From: an uncultured Clostridia bacterium
GTDB lineage: Bacteria > Bacillota > Clostridia > TANB77 > CAG-508
Direction: 5' to 3'
Length of the DNA stretch: 22,976 bases
NCBI GenBank assembly: GCA_934183045.1
Contig: CAKPRW010000014.1
Span: forward strand, 1 to 22,976
Shown here: piece by piece, positions 1 through 7,854 of the stretch
Position numbering within the stretch: the stretch's first letter is position 1
Layout of the letters: each line of letters starts with the position of its first letter
Position numbers and translations under genes: made by a program
The notes under the pieces: generated by a model
What the model was told of the DNA's origin: nothing
The model's database searches: none
Seen by the model: the letters and a program-made list of their open reading frames with translations, nothing else

Positions 1-169
1 TGTTAATATATTGTGGCTCAAAATCGTTTTCTACATCTACTCCTAGTTTTGATTTTGGTAAATCTCTAATATGTCCCATAGAAGCAACTACTTTTGTACT
101 GCCTCCTAAAAATTTTTTTATTGTATTTGCTTTTGCTGGTGATTCTACTATAATTAATTTATCAGCCAT
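1..169 (-). CDS. topA: DNA topoisomerase I, N-terminal fragment (partial at window edge)
   Basis: Only the first 56 codons are inside the window; the gene runs off the left edge. The protein begins MADKLIIVESPAKANTIKKF and continues through a VVASMGHIRDLP stretch. This is the Toprim-domain start of bacterial type IA topoisomerase I, including the conserved Glu of IVESPAKA. The enzyme relaxes negative supercoils through a 5'-phosphotyrosine; the catalytic Tyr is outside the window. The ATG at 167-169 follows a very strong AGGAGGAG ribosome site. A promoter at 224-252 gives it its own transcription start. In many Clostridia topA follows dprA directly; here about 9.7 kb of other genes lie between them. 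Confidence 0.95.
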   Translation of the reverse strand, partial: MADKLIIVESPAKANTIKKFLGGSTKVVASMGHIRDLPKSKLGVDVENDFEPQYIN

Positions 170-223
170 GAGCTCCTCCTAAAAAGATTACTTTATTTAA
201 TACTTACTTTTTGTACTTATAGT

Positions 224-252
224 ATTTTAGAATAAATATCTTTAATTTGCAA
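224..252 (-). promoter_or_regulatory. Predicted sigma-A promoter of topA
   Basis: On the minus strand TTGCAA (247-252) is followed after exactly 17 bases by TAAAAT (224-229). This is a near-consensus sigma-A promoter placed 55 bases before the topA start codon, in the gap after the 107-residue gene. Confidence 0.6.
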
Positions 253-273
253 GTTTTTATTAAAATACATTAC

Positions 274-597
274 TTATAAAAATAATATTTGTTTTGAAAG
301 ATCCATTATAATATCTTGTAAGCATATAGGTGTAACCTCATTTTGCTTTAACATATCTAAGATTTCATTTATTTTTTGTTCGTCATTTGATAAATATTTT
401 ATCGCTTTTTCCTCAACTTTTGTATTATTGTTCATATATTCTGTTTTTATTATATTTATTCCAAATTTTGTTGCTTTATTTTTGTTTAGTTCATCTTCAT
501 TTATAACTTTGTAGTATTCTAATTTAATCGGATAATTTTTATTTTCTTCTCTTAATTTCTCACTATTGATAAATGTACTTCCGAAAAAAGTTTTCAC
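274..597 (-). CDS. Small DUF6514-like protein of unknown function
   Basis: This encodes 107 residues with no signal peptide or membrane segment. It has a charged N-terminal half, a YYKVINEDELN / FGINIIKTE stretch (about residues 28-55), then a helical segment and a C-terminal EVTPICLQDIIMDL motif (about 86-99). The pattern of 'YGI-like strand, helix ending in N-x-VTP-x-x-L-x-D-x-I' resembles the clostridial family I know as DUF6514, from memory rather than a search. The start is GTG (595-597), supported by AGGAGG at 605-610 and a spacing of seven bases. It lies between ygjP and topA on the same strand but is separated from ygjP by about 210 bases. No function can be assigned. Confidence 0.7.
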   Translation of the reverse strand: MKTFFGSTFINSEKLREENKNYPIKLEYYKVINEDELNKNKATKFGINIIKTEYMNNNTKVEEKAIKYLSNDEQKINEILDMLKQNEVTPICLQDIIMDLSKQILFL

Positions 598-809
598 TTA
601 AATCCCTCCTCTTTTGTATGGAACTTTTTTATAATACACTGATTTGAAGAGGTTTTCAAGAATTTTCCATCGCATTTTTCAGCATTATCTTTTATTTTTT
701 TACATTTTACTACATATGATTATAAAATTTCTTGTTATCCTGTTTTTTTCGCCTTTTATTTTGATTTTTTTTACTTCTATTTCTACATTTTTCGATCTTC
801 TTTTTTTTA

Positions 810-1337
810 TTAATTTTTTAATTGTTTTTTATAAGCTTTATAGTTCGGCATAATTTGTTCTACTAAATTCCAAAATGCTTTTGAATGATTCATGTATTTT
901 AAATGGCATATTTCATGTAAGACCACATACCTTATTTCGCCTTCTGTTTTTAATGCCAATTGCTTATTTATTGTAATATTTCTTTTGCTTGAGCAACTTC
1001 CCCATGCATATTTTATATCTCTTATTCTTACTTTGTTAGGATATATTCCTAATAAAGTAGTATATTCATTAACACTTTCTTGAATAATTTTCTCTAATCT
1101 TTCTACTTCTTTTTGTTTTATTTCAACATGTTTATCTTTATTATTTTTTGATTTTTCTACACTTTCATAGATCCATTTTGATTTTTTATGTACGAATTCT
1201 ATAATATACTTGTCCTTTAATTTTTTGGGCGCTTTAACTGTTACTATTCCATCTTTTACATGTATATACATATTTTTTATATTTGACTTTATTATTTTAT
1301 ACGGTATTGTTTTGTCATTATATTCTATTTCGTTCAT
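810..1337 (-). CDS. YgjP/DUF45-type zinc metalloprotein (COG1451)
   Basis: The 175-residue protein has the family layout. An N-terminal beta-rich region is followed by W-G-S-C-S-S (112-117), a conserved structural motif of this family. The zinc site is H-E-I-C-H (141-145), with the HSKAFW motif after it supplying a further His (151). This HExxH...H arrangement is typical of WLM/SprT-like metallopeptidases. YgjP-family proteins are usually annotated as predicted metal-dependent hydrolases and their substrates are not established. The start ATG lies 13 bases after the dinB stop codon, so the two are probably cotranscribed. The nearest GGA-type ribosome site (AAAGGA) is unusually far away, about 16 bases upstream, which may mean weak or coupled translation. 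Confidence 0.88.
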   Translation of the reverse strand: MNEIEYNDKTIPYKIIKSNIKNMYIHVKDGIVTVKAPKKLKDKYIIEFVHKKSKWIYESVEKSKNNKDKHVEIKQKEVERLEKIIQESVNEYTTLLGIYPNKVRIRDIKYAWGSCSSKRNITINKQLALKTEGEIRYVVLHEICHLKYMNHSKAFWNLVEQIMPNYKAYKKQLKN

Positions 1338-1350
1338 TTTTCTTACACTA

Positions 1351-2568
1351 TTATCCTTTTATATCTTTTAACTTTAATAATTTATCTGTTTCTAACTTTC
1401 CTGCTCTTGTTATTGAATGATAGCCATATTTCTCTTTTATTTTATCTATTGCAGTATCTAACTTTTCTTGTTTGTTTGCTTCATTATTATTAAATAATGA
1501 TAGTTGTGCATTTTCCTTTTCTTCTAAATTATCTACTCTAAGACCTATCAATCTTATGGGAACAGTTGATAAATACATTTCTTCAACTAATTCTTTGGCT
1601 CTCATATATATTTCTTTAGTTGAAGATGTAGGACATATTAGTTTACCTTGATGTGTTTTGTCTTTGAAATCATCAGTCCTTAACTGCACGCTAACTGTAT
1701 TTGCTAATAAATCATATTTTCTCAGTCTATATGTCACTTGCTCTGTTAGAGCCAATATTATTTCTTCTATTTTATCTATATTGGTAATATTTTGTGCTAA
1801 AGTTATAGAGTTTCCTACACCTTTAGGTTTTTCTTTTTTATAATTAACTTCGGAATTATCTATTCCATTTGCATATTCCCACATTTGGATTCCATGTTTT
1901 CCAAATTTCTTACTTAGTATTTTTTTGTCAGCTTTGGCTAAGTCTCCTATTGTTTTAATTTGCATGTTGTTAAGTTTTGGAACCGTTTTTTTGCCTAACA
2001 TAAAAAGTTCTGATATAGGTAACACCCACATTTTAGTTGGAATTTCTTCTTTAAATAAAGTATGAATTCTATCTGGCTTAGTGAAATCTGAGGCCATTTT
2101 TGCCAAAAGTTTATTATGAGCTACACCTATATTAACTGTAAATCCTAATTTTTGCTTTACTCTTGCACTTATTTCGTTAGCTTTTTCTAACAAGGTAGAA
2201 TTCATTAAATATGATGTCATATCTAAAAAACATTCATCTATACTAAATCTTTCAATTTTGTCCGTATATTGCAATAATAAATTGTATAACATATCAGAAT
2301 ATTTTCTATAAATTTTGAAATCTGAAGAATATATTTTTATATTAGGACATTTCATTTTTGCTTGATAAATTGTATCCGCTGTTTTTACTCCACATTCTTT
2401 AGCTTTCATGCTTTTAGCTAAAACTATTCCAGATCTTTTAGTTTCATCTCCACCAATAATTGCTGGAATATCTCTTATATCAATATTAGCTCCTTTACTT
2501 AACATGTCTACAGCAGTCCAACTTAAAAATGCGTTATTTACATCTATATGTAATATTTGTCTATACAT
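1351..2568 (-). CDS. dinB: Y-family DNA polymerase IV
   Basis: Translesion polymerase of 405 residues from the preferred start. The N-terminus reads YRQILHIDVNNAFLSW: the first catalytic Asp is in HID and the steric-gate Phe follows it. The second catalytic pair is in FSIDECFLD, where the D-E of SIDE bind metal. A fingers/thumb region and a little-finger domain follow. Near the C-terminus QLSLF (355-359) is a canonical beta-clamp binding motif. The ATG at 2566-2568 is preferred because GGTGAT sits just upstream; the in-frame ATG nine codons earlier (2593-2595) has no ribosome site. Fidelity is low and the role is tolerance of DNA damage. It heads a likely two-gene unit with the YgjP-like gene. 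Confidence 0.93.
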   Translation of the reverse strand: MYRQILHIDVNNAFLSWTAVDMLSKGANIDIRDIPAIIGGDETKRSGIVLAKSMKAKECGVKTADTIYQAKMKCPNIKIYSSDFKIYRKYSDMLYNLLLQYTDKIERFSIDECFLDMTSYLMNSTLLEKANEISARVKQKLGFTVNIGVAHNKLLAKMASDFTKPDRIHTLFKEEIPTKMWVLPISELFMLGKKTVPKLNNMQIKTIGDLAKADKKILSKKFGKHGIQMWEYANGIDNSEVNYKKEKPKGVGNSITLAQNITNIDKIEEIILALTEQVTYRLRKYDLLANTVSVQLRTDDFKDKTHQGKLICPTSSTKEIYMRAKELVEEMYLSTVPIRLIGLRVDNLEEKENAQLSLFNNNEANKQEKLDTAIDKIKEKYGYHSITRAGKLETDKLLKLKDIKG

Positions 2569-2621
2569 AATATCACCGTTTTTATTATAGAACATATTTT
2601 CGTGTATGTCAATTAGTTATT

Positions 2622-3182
2622 TTATATTTCTTTATTTCTTATATAACTTTCTGTAAATTCTTCTGATAAAATATCCATGCTTATAACATCATAGTATTTA
2701 CCATTAATAAATTCGCATTTTCTTCTTCTCCCATATTCTTTAAATCCACATTTTTTATAACATTTTTGTGCTCTTTCATTAAATTCCATTACGTCTAATT
2801 TTATATTATTTAAATTCAAGTAATTAAATCCATAGTCTAAAATTAGTCTTATTGCTTCTGTTCCATATCCTTTACCTCTATATTCATTATCTCCTATAAA
2901 AATTCCTAATGTCGCTTTTCTTTTTAAATGGTTTATCTCACATAGATCTATAGATCCTATTAGTTTATTATTTTGTTTTTCTATAATTCCAAAACTTGCC
3001 TCTTCATTAATCCTATCATTTAGGTAGTTTTTTTCTGCATCAATTGTAATTACTTGGTTACTTCTTCCTATGTAATCTGTTGTTTTAAAATCATTCATCC
3101 ATTTTGTATACTGAATAAAATCTTCGGCATTTTTCGGAGATAAATAAATATTATCTCCCTCTAGTTTTTTAAAATATTCCAT
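2622..3182 (-). CDS. GNAT-family N-acetyltransferase (RimJ/RimL type)
   Basis: The 186-residue protein starts MEYFKKLEGDNIYLSP and has the RimJ/RimL-like order. There is an N-terminal beta strand, then IGSIDLCEINHLKRKATLGI in the middle, the acetyl-CoA pyrophosphate loop in the stretch EYRGKGYGTEAIRL (R/Q-x-x-G-x-G/A), and a late NERAQKCYKKCGFKEYG motif. It should transfer acetyl from acetyl-CoA to an amine; the substrate is not identifiable and may be a protein N-terminus or a small molecule. An in-frame GTG three codons upstream (3189-3191) lies inside the AAGGAAG ribosome site, so the ATG at 3180-3182 is the better start. It is separated from dinB by 53 bases. Confidence 0.9.
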   Translation of the reverse strand: MEYFKKLEGDNIYLSPKNAEDFIQYTKWMNDFKTTDYIGRSNQVITIDAEKNYLNDRINEEASFGIIEKQNNKLIGSIDLCEINHLKRKATLGIFIGDNEYRGKGYGTEAIRLILDYGFNYLNLNNIKLDVMEFNERAQKCYKKCGFKEYGRRRKCEFINGKYYDVISMDILSEEFTESYIRNKEI

Positions 3183-3241
3183 ATACTTCACTTCCTTATT
3201 TTATTATATTTTTAGTTTTGATTTCTATCTTCTTTTGTATT

Positions 3242-3289
3242 AAAAAAAGCCTTACTTAAGAAATCATGATTAAGACTCCTCAAGTAAGG
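3242..3289 (-). terminator. Intrinsic terminator of the OLE/oapA/SDR unit
   Basis: Read on the minus strand, CCTTACTT and AAGTAAGG arms (3282-3289 and 3250-3257) enclose a 24-base loop and are followed by C then seven T residues. It ends the transcript coming from the dehydrogenase gene and insulates the GNAT gene. Confidence 0.75.
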
Positions 3290-3404
3290 TCACCCTACTT
3301 TTCAGTGTAAATAACTATTGTTATTCTATACCGCTCGCTTACGCTAGGTATACTCTTAGTTTTTTTATAATAACATTATTTTATATCTTTGTCAATATTT
3401 TATT

Positions 3405-3464
3405 TATAAGGATTGTCCCTCTATCCCTCTAATAGGGATTTGTAAGGAACGTCCCCTAATCCCC
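3405..3464. repeat. GC-rich CCCT/GGGATT repeat, REP-like
   Basis: The stretch directly after the SDR stop codon is unusually rich in C on the plus strand. It repeats ATCCCT / TAATCCCC units and contains AGGAACGTCCCC. CCCT and AGGG blocks (ATCCCT near 3422, AGGGAT near 3434) can pair into small hairpins. It resembles the short dispersed GGGACGTTCC-type repeats of Clostridia, but a genome-wide count would be needed to call it repetitive. Just to the left, TATACC and GGTATA flank another GC-richer stretch at about 3329-3354. Confidence 0.35.
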
Positions 3465-4226
3465 CTAATCCCTTTCGATCTTTCTTTTTTGGATTTTGTA
3501 AGTAATTTTGCTTGTTAGTGTTGCAGGTGAAATTTTAGCTCCTATTTTTGCCATTTTTACATCTATTCCTGGTATTATATAAAATTTTCCTTTTTCTAGT
3601 TTTTTTATTGCATAATCTGCAACTTCTTGACTGTTTGCTTCTCTCATATGGAATTTTACGTTTGCTACTTTGTTAAAGTTTGTATTTACTGGCCCTGGAC
3701 ATAATATGCTTATTTGAACTTTTGATTTTTCTTTTTTCAGTTCTTCTCTAATACTCTCAGATAATCTTACAACGTATGCTTTTGTTGCATAATATGTTGC
3801 CATTAATGGTCCTGGCATGAATCCTGCAATTGAAGCTACATTTAGTATTTTTCCTTTGTTTTTCTCTTTCATGTCTATTAAATATAGTTTTGTCAAGATG
3901 TGATATGCAATTATGTTTGTTTGGATCATTTTTATTTCTTTTTCTAAACTTGTTTTTGTAAAATTGCCACAGTCTCCAAATCCTGCATTATTTACTAATA
4001 AGTCTATATCTCTTATTTTTTGGTGTAACTCTTTACAGTTTTCTTCAATTGATAAATCTGTTGCTACTATTTCTATATTTATTTTATTTTTTTCTAATTC
4101 ATTTTTTACTTTTTCTAATTTTTCTTTATCACGAGATACTAACACTAGGTCATAACCTTTTTTACTTAAAGTTCTTGCTATGTCTCTTCCTATTCCTGAT
4201 GAAGCTCCTGTTATTAGTGCTTTCAT
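3465..4226 (-). CDS. Short-chain dehydrogenase/reductase
   Basis: Classical SDR of 253 residues, the usual family length. The NAD(P)-binding glycine motif T-G-A-S-S-G-I-G is at residues 6-13, NNAG at 79-82, the catalytic Ser at 132 in the ASIAG motif, and Y-A-T-K at 146-149. An Arg-rich stretch after beta 2 (VSRDKEKLEK) suggests NADP(H), an inference. The sequence resembles the broad DltE/YqjQ-like SDR group; the substrate is unknown. An in-frame GTG three codons upstream lies inside the GAGGTGA ribosome site, so the ATG at 4224-4226 is chosen. It starts 11 bases after the oapA-like stop and is very likely in the same transcript. Confidence 0.92.
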   Translation of the reverse strand: MKALITGASSGIGRDIARTLSKKGYDLVLVSRDKEKLEKVKNELEKNKINIEIVATDLSIEENCKELHQKIRDIDLLVNNAGFGDCGNFTKTSLEKEIKMIQTNIIAYHILTKLYLIDMKEKNKGKILNVASIAGFMPGPLMATYYATKAYVVRLSESIREELKKEKSKVQISILCPGPVNTNFNKVANVKFHMREANSQEVADYAIKKLEKGKFYIIPGIDVKMAKIGAKISPATLTSKITYKIQKRKIERD

Positions 4227-4237
4227 AAAATTCACCT

Positions 4238-4795
4238 CTATTTCTTTTTAGTAAATTTATTAAGTATTATTCCAACTGTATGTACTATTTGTGTTGAATT
4301 GTTATTCGCTATTGTTTTTCCTAATGCTTTTCCTCCTACTGTTAGCGCTGCAACTGTTGCACTTAAAACGAATTGTATATTAAAATTAATTCCAAATTTT
4401 TCTGTTATTTTTACAGAAATTAAAGCACTTATTGCACCACTTAAAACTCCACATATATCTCCTATAACATCTGCACATATATTCGCTACTTTTGGTGCAT
4501 TTCTTATTAATTTTATAGAGTCTCTTGATCCTTTTACTTTTTTTGTAGCCTTCGCATGAAATTCATGTTCATTTGCAACTGTAACAGCAACACCTATAAT
4601 ATCAAAAAATATTCCCATGGCTATTACAAATATTAAAATTAGTATAGCCGGTAATAAACTTAAATTAGATACTCCATTTGCTGAAATATATGAAAATATT
4701 ATAGATAATATAAAGGTTGTAATAAATATTTGTATAAACCACTTTATATCCGAGTGTTCTTTTATTCTTTCTTTATCTTCTTGTTTGTTGTTCAT
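4238..4795 (-). CDS. oapA: OapA-like membrane protein, OLE RNA partner
   Basis: Membrane protein of 185 residues. Hydrophobic segments are at about 18-40, 46-76, 112-130 and 140-158. After the second there is a conserved basic and polar cytoplasmic stretch (HEFHAKATKKVKGSRDSIKL), and the tail ends in KKK. It lies on the same strand as the structured RNA at 4874-5489 and begins 78 bases after it. OLE-associated protein OapA has the same size, predicted multi-TM character, basic charge and immediate neighbourhood to the ole gene; such proteins are often annotated as CorB-like Mg/Co transporter proteins. In alkaliphilic Bacillus the OLE-OapA complex sits at the membrane and affects Mg2+ homeostasis and alcohol/cold tolerance. 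The start has AAGGAGA five bases upstream. The call rests on size, topology and context, not on a profile search. Confidence 0.8.
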   Translation of the reverse strand: MNNKQEDKERIKEHSDIKWFIQIFITTFILSIIFSYISANGVSNLSLLPAILILIFVIAMGIFFDIIGVAVTVANEHEFHAKATKKVKGSRDSIKLIRNAPKVANICADVIGDICGVLSGAISALISVKITEKFGINFNIQFVLSATVAALTVGGKALGKTIANNNSTQIVHTVGIILNKFTKKK

Positions 4796-4873
4796 TTTTT
4801 CTCCTTTTTCATTATAATTTTGATTTTTAATCTTTAATACTTATAATTCATAATTATTATTTCTTATACGATT

Positions 4874-4897
4874 TTAGGCAGATGAAAATCTGCCTAA
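4874..4897. terminator. Hairpin at the 3' end of OLE RNA, T-tract on the plus side
   Basis: Perfect 10-bp arms TTAGGCAGAT / ATCTGCCTAA close a GAAA loop (plus strand). The T-rich run follows on the plus strand, not on the OLE-sense strand. It is therefore a poor terminator for OLE and may instead mark an RNA end or processing site, leaving read-through into oapA. Confidence 0.5.
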
Positions 4898-5489
4898 TTT
4901 TATTTTTTAGTTTAGATGGTCAAAGTCTAAGTAAATTTTACAGTTTAGGTCTGGTCGAATTTCTCTATTTTCCGCTTAACATTGCTATTAGAGCCGTTTC
5001 CGTTTAAGGAAAATATCTACTATGTATAGTGTAGACACCAGATCGCCACTTAAATCTGTACCTTAATCCCTAGACTTCTATGCTATTGATTAGCAAACAT
5101 TCTAGAAGTTTTCCTTAACATACAATTTGTCTTTACTAGTCTCTTTTGCAAATGCAATTTCATAGTTTATAAAATAAAATAAATTTGGCCTTAATTATAT
5201 TTTATTTATGTTAAAACTAATCCCAATACCTTCACTCAAGACAGGCTACTCTATGCATTTTGTGTCTTGGCACTCAGCATAGGTTTCACTTAAAACTAAA
5301 TTGTTATAAGCCTCAACGAAAATAGGGAGTCTTATGTATGCCATTACACAATACCCTAAATTCTTTACTCCCTAGGAACACACAAAACTGGCATTTCGCG
5401 CATACCCAAGAAACTTCAACGATGTGCCCTTTAGTGGATTTTTAGCCCCACCCTCGTAAAGTTTGTACGACTAGAATAATGCACCATCG
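4874..5489 (-). ncRNA. ole: OLE RNA (ornate, large, extremophilic)
   Basis: This roughly 615-base stretch without a good ORF is GC-richer than its surroundings and full of complementary segments. Examples in plus coordinates: 5367-5374 with 5323-5330 (8 bp), 5389-5394 with 5338-5343, 5103-5109 with 5074-5080, the nested 5081-5085 with 5091-5095, and a terminal 10-bp hairpin at 4874-4897. Its length matches the ~610-nt OLE class, and it lies directly upstream of an OapA-like gene on the same strand, which is the diagnostic OLE context. A promoter at 5496-5525 fits the 5' end. It does not carry the tmRNA or RNase P signature segments. The exact ends are estimates. Confidence 0.82.
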
Positions 5490-5495
5490 ATATAT

Positions 5496-5525
5496 ATTAT
5501 ACACTAGTTTGGTTAAATATTCCAA
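5496..5525 (-). promoter_or_regulatory. Predicted promoter of OLE RNA / oapA unit
   Basis: Minus-strand TTGGAA (5520-5525), an 18-base gap and TATAAT (5496-5501) predict a start near 5488. That is where the first pairing segment of the RNA (CGATG near its 5' end with CATCG about 60 bases later) begins. Confidence 0.6.
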
Positions 5526-5640
5526 TAAATTATTATTCTTATTTATTTCAATTTAAACATTATTAAACTTTATTGGTTACTAATTATTAACAATTCTTAC
5601 TTTTTCTTTGTTTTTCTCTTTTTATCTTTGTATTTTAAAT

Positions 5641-6312
5641 TTATATATGTTTCTTTATTTCATTGTATATTTGCTCATGTATATCTTCAATTGTTCTGAT
5701 TTTATCATCTTTTACACATTTTATTTCGTACCATTTATAATCTTTTGAAATATCACATGCTGCATTATAAGCATCAATTAAATGGTTAGTATCACTTTCA
5801 TGGATATCTTTTTTACTATCATGTGTAAATTTATTTTCTCTATTCTTCATTAATTCAATTGATTTTTCAACTGGCATATTTAAGAAAAATACTTCTGTTG
5901 GAATTGGCAAACCATACAAATTAAATTCGAAGTCCCATAGCCAATCTAAAAATTTTTTTCTCTCATCTTTATCTGATATTTTTCCTGCTTGATGCACCAT
6001 ATTAGCAGTTGTATATCTATCTGCTAATAATATTCCACCATCTTCATAATATTTTTTGTAATTTATTTGATAAGTAGCATATCTATCTGCTGCATAAAAT
6101 GTTGAAGCAATATATGGGCTTACTTCTTTTGCATTTTTACCAAATTCCCCAGATAAATACATTTTAACTAGTGAAGAACTTGGACTATCATAATTTGGAA
6201 AACTTACCGTTTTATATTCTATTCCTTCTTTTGTTAATCTCTCTTGCAACTTCATAAATTGTGTTTGTTTACCACTTCCGTCAGTTCCATCTATTACAAA
6301 TAATTTTCCCAT
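5641..6312 (-). CDS. tmk: Thymidylate (dTMP) kinase
   Basis: The 223-residue P-loop kinase starts MGKLFVIDGTDGSGKQTQ; the Walker A loop is G9-T17. It has an FPNYDSPSS segment after strand 2, AADRYA and LADRYTTAN (the DR motifs of dTMP kinases), and a late EVFFLNMPVEKSIELMKNR segment. It should phosphorylate dTMP to dTDP in dTTP synthesis. Length is slightly above the usual 205-215. AGGAGG seven bases upstream supports the ATG at 6310-6312. It follows a 39-residue small ORF by 21 bases and shares its promoter. It is divergent from dgt, another dNTP-pool enzyme. Confidence 0.93.
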   Translation of the reverse strand: MGKLFVIDGTDGSGKQTQFMKLQERLTKEGIEYKTVSFPNYDSPSSSLVKMYLSGEFGKNAKEVSPYIASTFYAADRYATYQINYKKYYEDGGILLADRYTTANMVHQAGKISDKDERKKFLDWLWDFEFNLYGLPIPTEVFFLNMPVEKSIELMKNRENKFTHDSKKDIHESDTNHLIDAYNAACDISKDYKWYEIKCVKDDKIRTIEDIHEQIYNEIKKHI

Positions 6313-6333
6313 CTTTTCCTCCTATTTATATAT

Positions 6334-6453
6334 TTATTCTTTATTTTCTTCCTCTTTTTTTTCATCTTTCTTTTTTTGTGCTAACATTTTATTTATAGAA
6401 GCTAAAATGTCATCAGAATTTTCATCAAACTCATCTTTTACTAAATTAAACAT
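6334..6453 (-). CDS. 39-residue highly charged small protein ahead of tmk
   Basis: A small ORF with its own ribosome site (AAGGAGAG, seven bases before the ATG at 6451-6453) and a consensus promoter 25 bases upstream. The protein starts MFNLVKDEFDENSDDILASI. It has an acidic first half with an amphipathic helix (DDILASINKMLAQ) and a Lys/Glu-only tail (KKKDEKKEEENKE). There is no signal peptide or membrane segment. The stop lies 21 bases before the tmk start, so both are expected on one mRNA. I do not recognise the family. It could be a real small protein or a translated leader that adjusts tmk expression. Confidence 0.65.
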   Translation of the reverse strand: MFNLVKDEFDENSDDILASINKMLAQKKKDEKKEEENKE

Positions 6454-6477
6454 TTTAAAACTCTCCTTTCGCCTTTT

Positions 6478-6506
6478 ATTATACTATTTAATTTCTTGTA
6501 ATTCAA
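6478..6506 (-). promoter_or_regulatory. Predicted promoter of the small ORF / tmk unit
   Basis: Minus-strand TTGAAT (6501-6506), exactly 17 bases, then TATAAT (6478-6483). The expected start is near 6471, 18 bases before the small ORF. Confidence 0.7.
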
Positions 6507-6645
6507 TATAATTATTAGATTCAACTAAAATTTATTTTTGTAAAATATTAACTAAATTCCATATAAAAAATTTATATATAATAGACTTTTTATATTTTAT
6601 ATTGTAAACTTATATATAAATTATACTACTTATTAGGAGGTTGTT

Positions 6646-7854
6646 ATGAAAGATATTTTTAAGGATTATGCAGCAAATGAAAATAATCCTAAATGGGATA
6701 ATCTTATTAAAAGAAATAAACCTATTTATTCAAGGAATAATGATATAAGAAGTGAATTTGGACGAGATTATACGAGAATAATTCATTCTAATGCTTATAG
6801 GAGACTAAAACATAAAACTCAAGTATTCTTTTCTCCAAATGATGATCATATTTGTACAAGAATTGAACATGTTACACATGTTGAGTCAATAAGTTTTACA
6901 ATAGCAAAATATCTTGGTTTAAATACTGAACTTACAAAAGCTATCGCTGTAGCTCATGATATAGGTCACAGTCCATTTGGACATGTTGGTGAAAAAATAT
7001 TGTCTGAAATTTCAAAAAGAGATCTTGGATATAATTTTTGGCATGAAAGAAACGGATTGGAATTTGTCGACCATATTGAATTATTAGAAGATGACAAAAA
7101 ATTCAAACAAAATTTAAATCTTACCTACGCTGTAAGGGATGGTATTATATCACATTGTGGTGAAGTTACCAAACAATGTATTAAGCCTAGAAACGAGTTT
7201 ATCGATTTAGATCTCTATTCTTATCCTAGTCAATTTGAATCATATACATGGGAAGGATGTGTAGTAAAAATATCAGATAAAATATCATACTTAGGTCGTG
7301 ATTTAGAGGATGCTATTACCTTAAAGATATTAGATGAACATCTAGATAAATTGTATGATTTATTAGGTTATAGTTCTGATAATGAAAATCTAAATAATAC
7401 TATTATTATAAATTATTTAATAACAGATTTATGTGAAAATTCTTCTCCTGAAAATGGGCTATGTTTTTCAGATAAGGCATTTGAATTAATAAAAGATATA
7501 AATAAATTTAATTATAAAAATATATACGCTTGTCCTAGAATAATGCCTTCTAATAGATATTTTGAAATTGTAATAAATGAAATTTACTCTTTATTAAAAT
7601 CAACTTTTGATTATAGCAATACTCTTAAAAATGTAAAAAAACTTTCAAAATTTTATCCAAAACTTAGCGAAAATTTTTCTTCATTTTTGTGCCTTTACTA
7701 TGATTTTGATAACAGAGAAGAATTAAAAGTAAAAAATAAAATATTATTTAATAAAGAAAGTGAAACTGATTTTTATAAGGCTATTATATATTATATATCA
7801 GGTATGACTGACAATTTTGCTATAGATATTTATAATGAAATTATTAGCTTCTAA
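6646..7854 (+). CDS. dgt: dNTP triphosphohydrolase (dGTPase-like HD protein)
   Basis: HD-domain enzyme of 402 residues that should split dNTPs into deoxynucleoside and triphosphate. The metal ligands are visible: H75 in RIEH, H104-D105 in AHDIGHSPFGH, and D211 in VKISDKISYLGRDLEDA. The N-terminal GRDYTRIIHSNAYRRLKHKTQVF is the typical start of Dgt-family proteins. Translation starts at ATG 6646 behind AGGAGG with a five-base gap. It is divergent from tmk, so two dNTP-metabolism genes share one 190-base control region. I could not settle on a consensus promoter for this side. The C-terminal third is less conserved and low in motifs. Confidence 0.92.
   Translation: MKDIFKDYAANENNPKWDNLIKRNKPIYSRNNDIRSEFGRDYTRIIHSNAYRRLKHKTQVFFSPNDDHICTRIEHVTHVESISFTIAKYLGLNTELTKAIAVAHDIGHSPFGHVGEKILSEISKRDLGYNFWHERNGLEFVDHIELLEDDKKFKQNLNLTYAVRDGIISHCGEVTKQCIKPRNEFIDLDLYSYPSQFESYTWEGCVVKISDKISYLGRDLEDAITLKILDEHLDKLYDLLGYSSDNENLNNTIIINYLITDLCENSSPENGLCFSDKAFELIKDINKFNYKNIYACPRIMPSNRYFEIVINEIYSLLKSTFDYSNTLKNVKKLSKFYPKLSENFSSFLCLYYDFDNREELKVKNKILFNKESETDFYKAIIYYISGMTDNFAIDIYNEIISF

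Noticed and set aside
644..853. Plus-strand ORF of 69 residues rich in Phe, Leu and Ile
   Set aside because: No ribosome site. The hydrophobic repeats come from T-rich DNA opposite the YgjP-like gene end and its spacer.
4874..5489. Considered tmRNA or RNase P RNA for the structured RNA
   Set aside because: No GGGG...TTCGA tmRNA start, no tag ORF or tRNA-like ends with CCA, and no RNase P core segments such as GAGGAAAGTCC or ACAGAA. Size and the adjacent OapA-like gene fit OLE better.
6540..6640. Promoter for dgt from TTGTAA and TATACT at 6602-6627
   Set aside because: The spacing is only 14 bases, and other pairs in this AT-rich stretch are equally possible, so no promoter is called.
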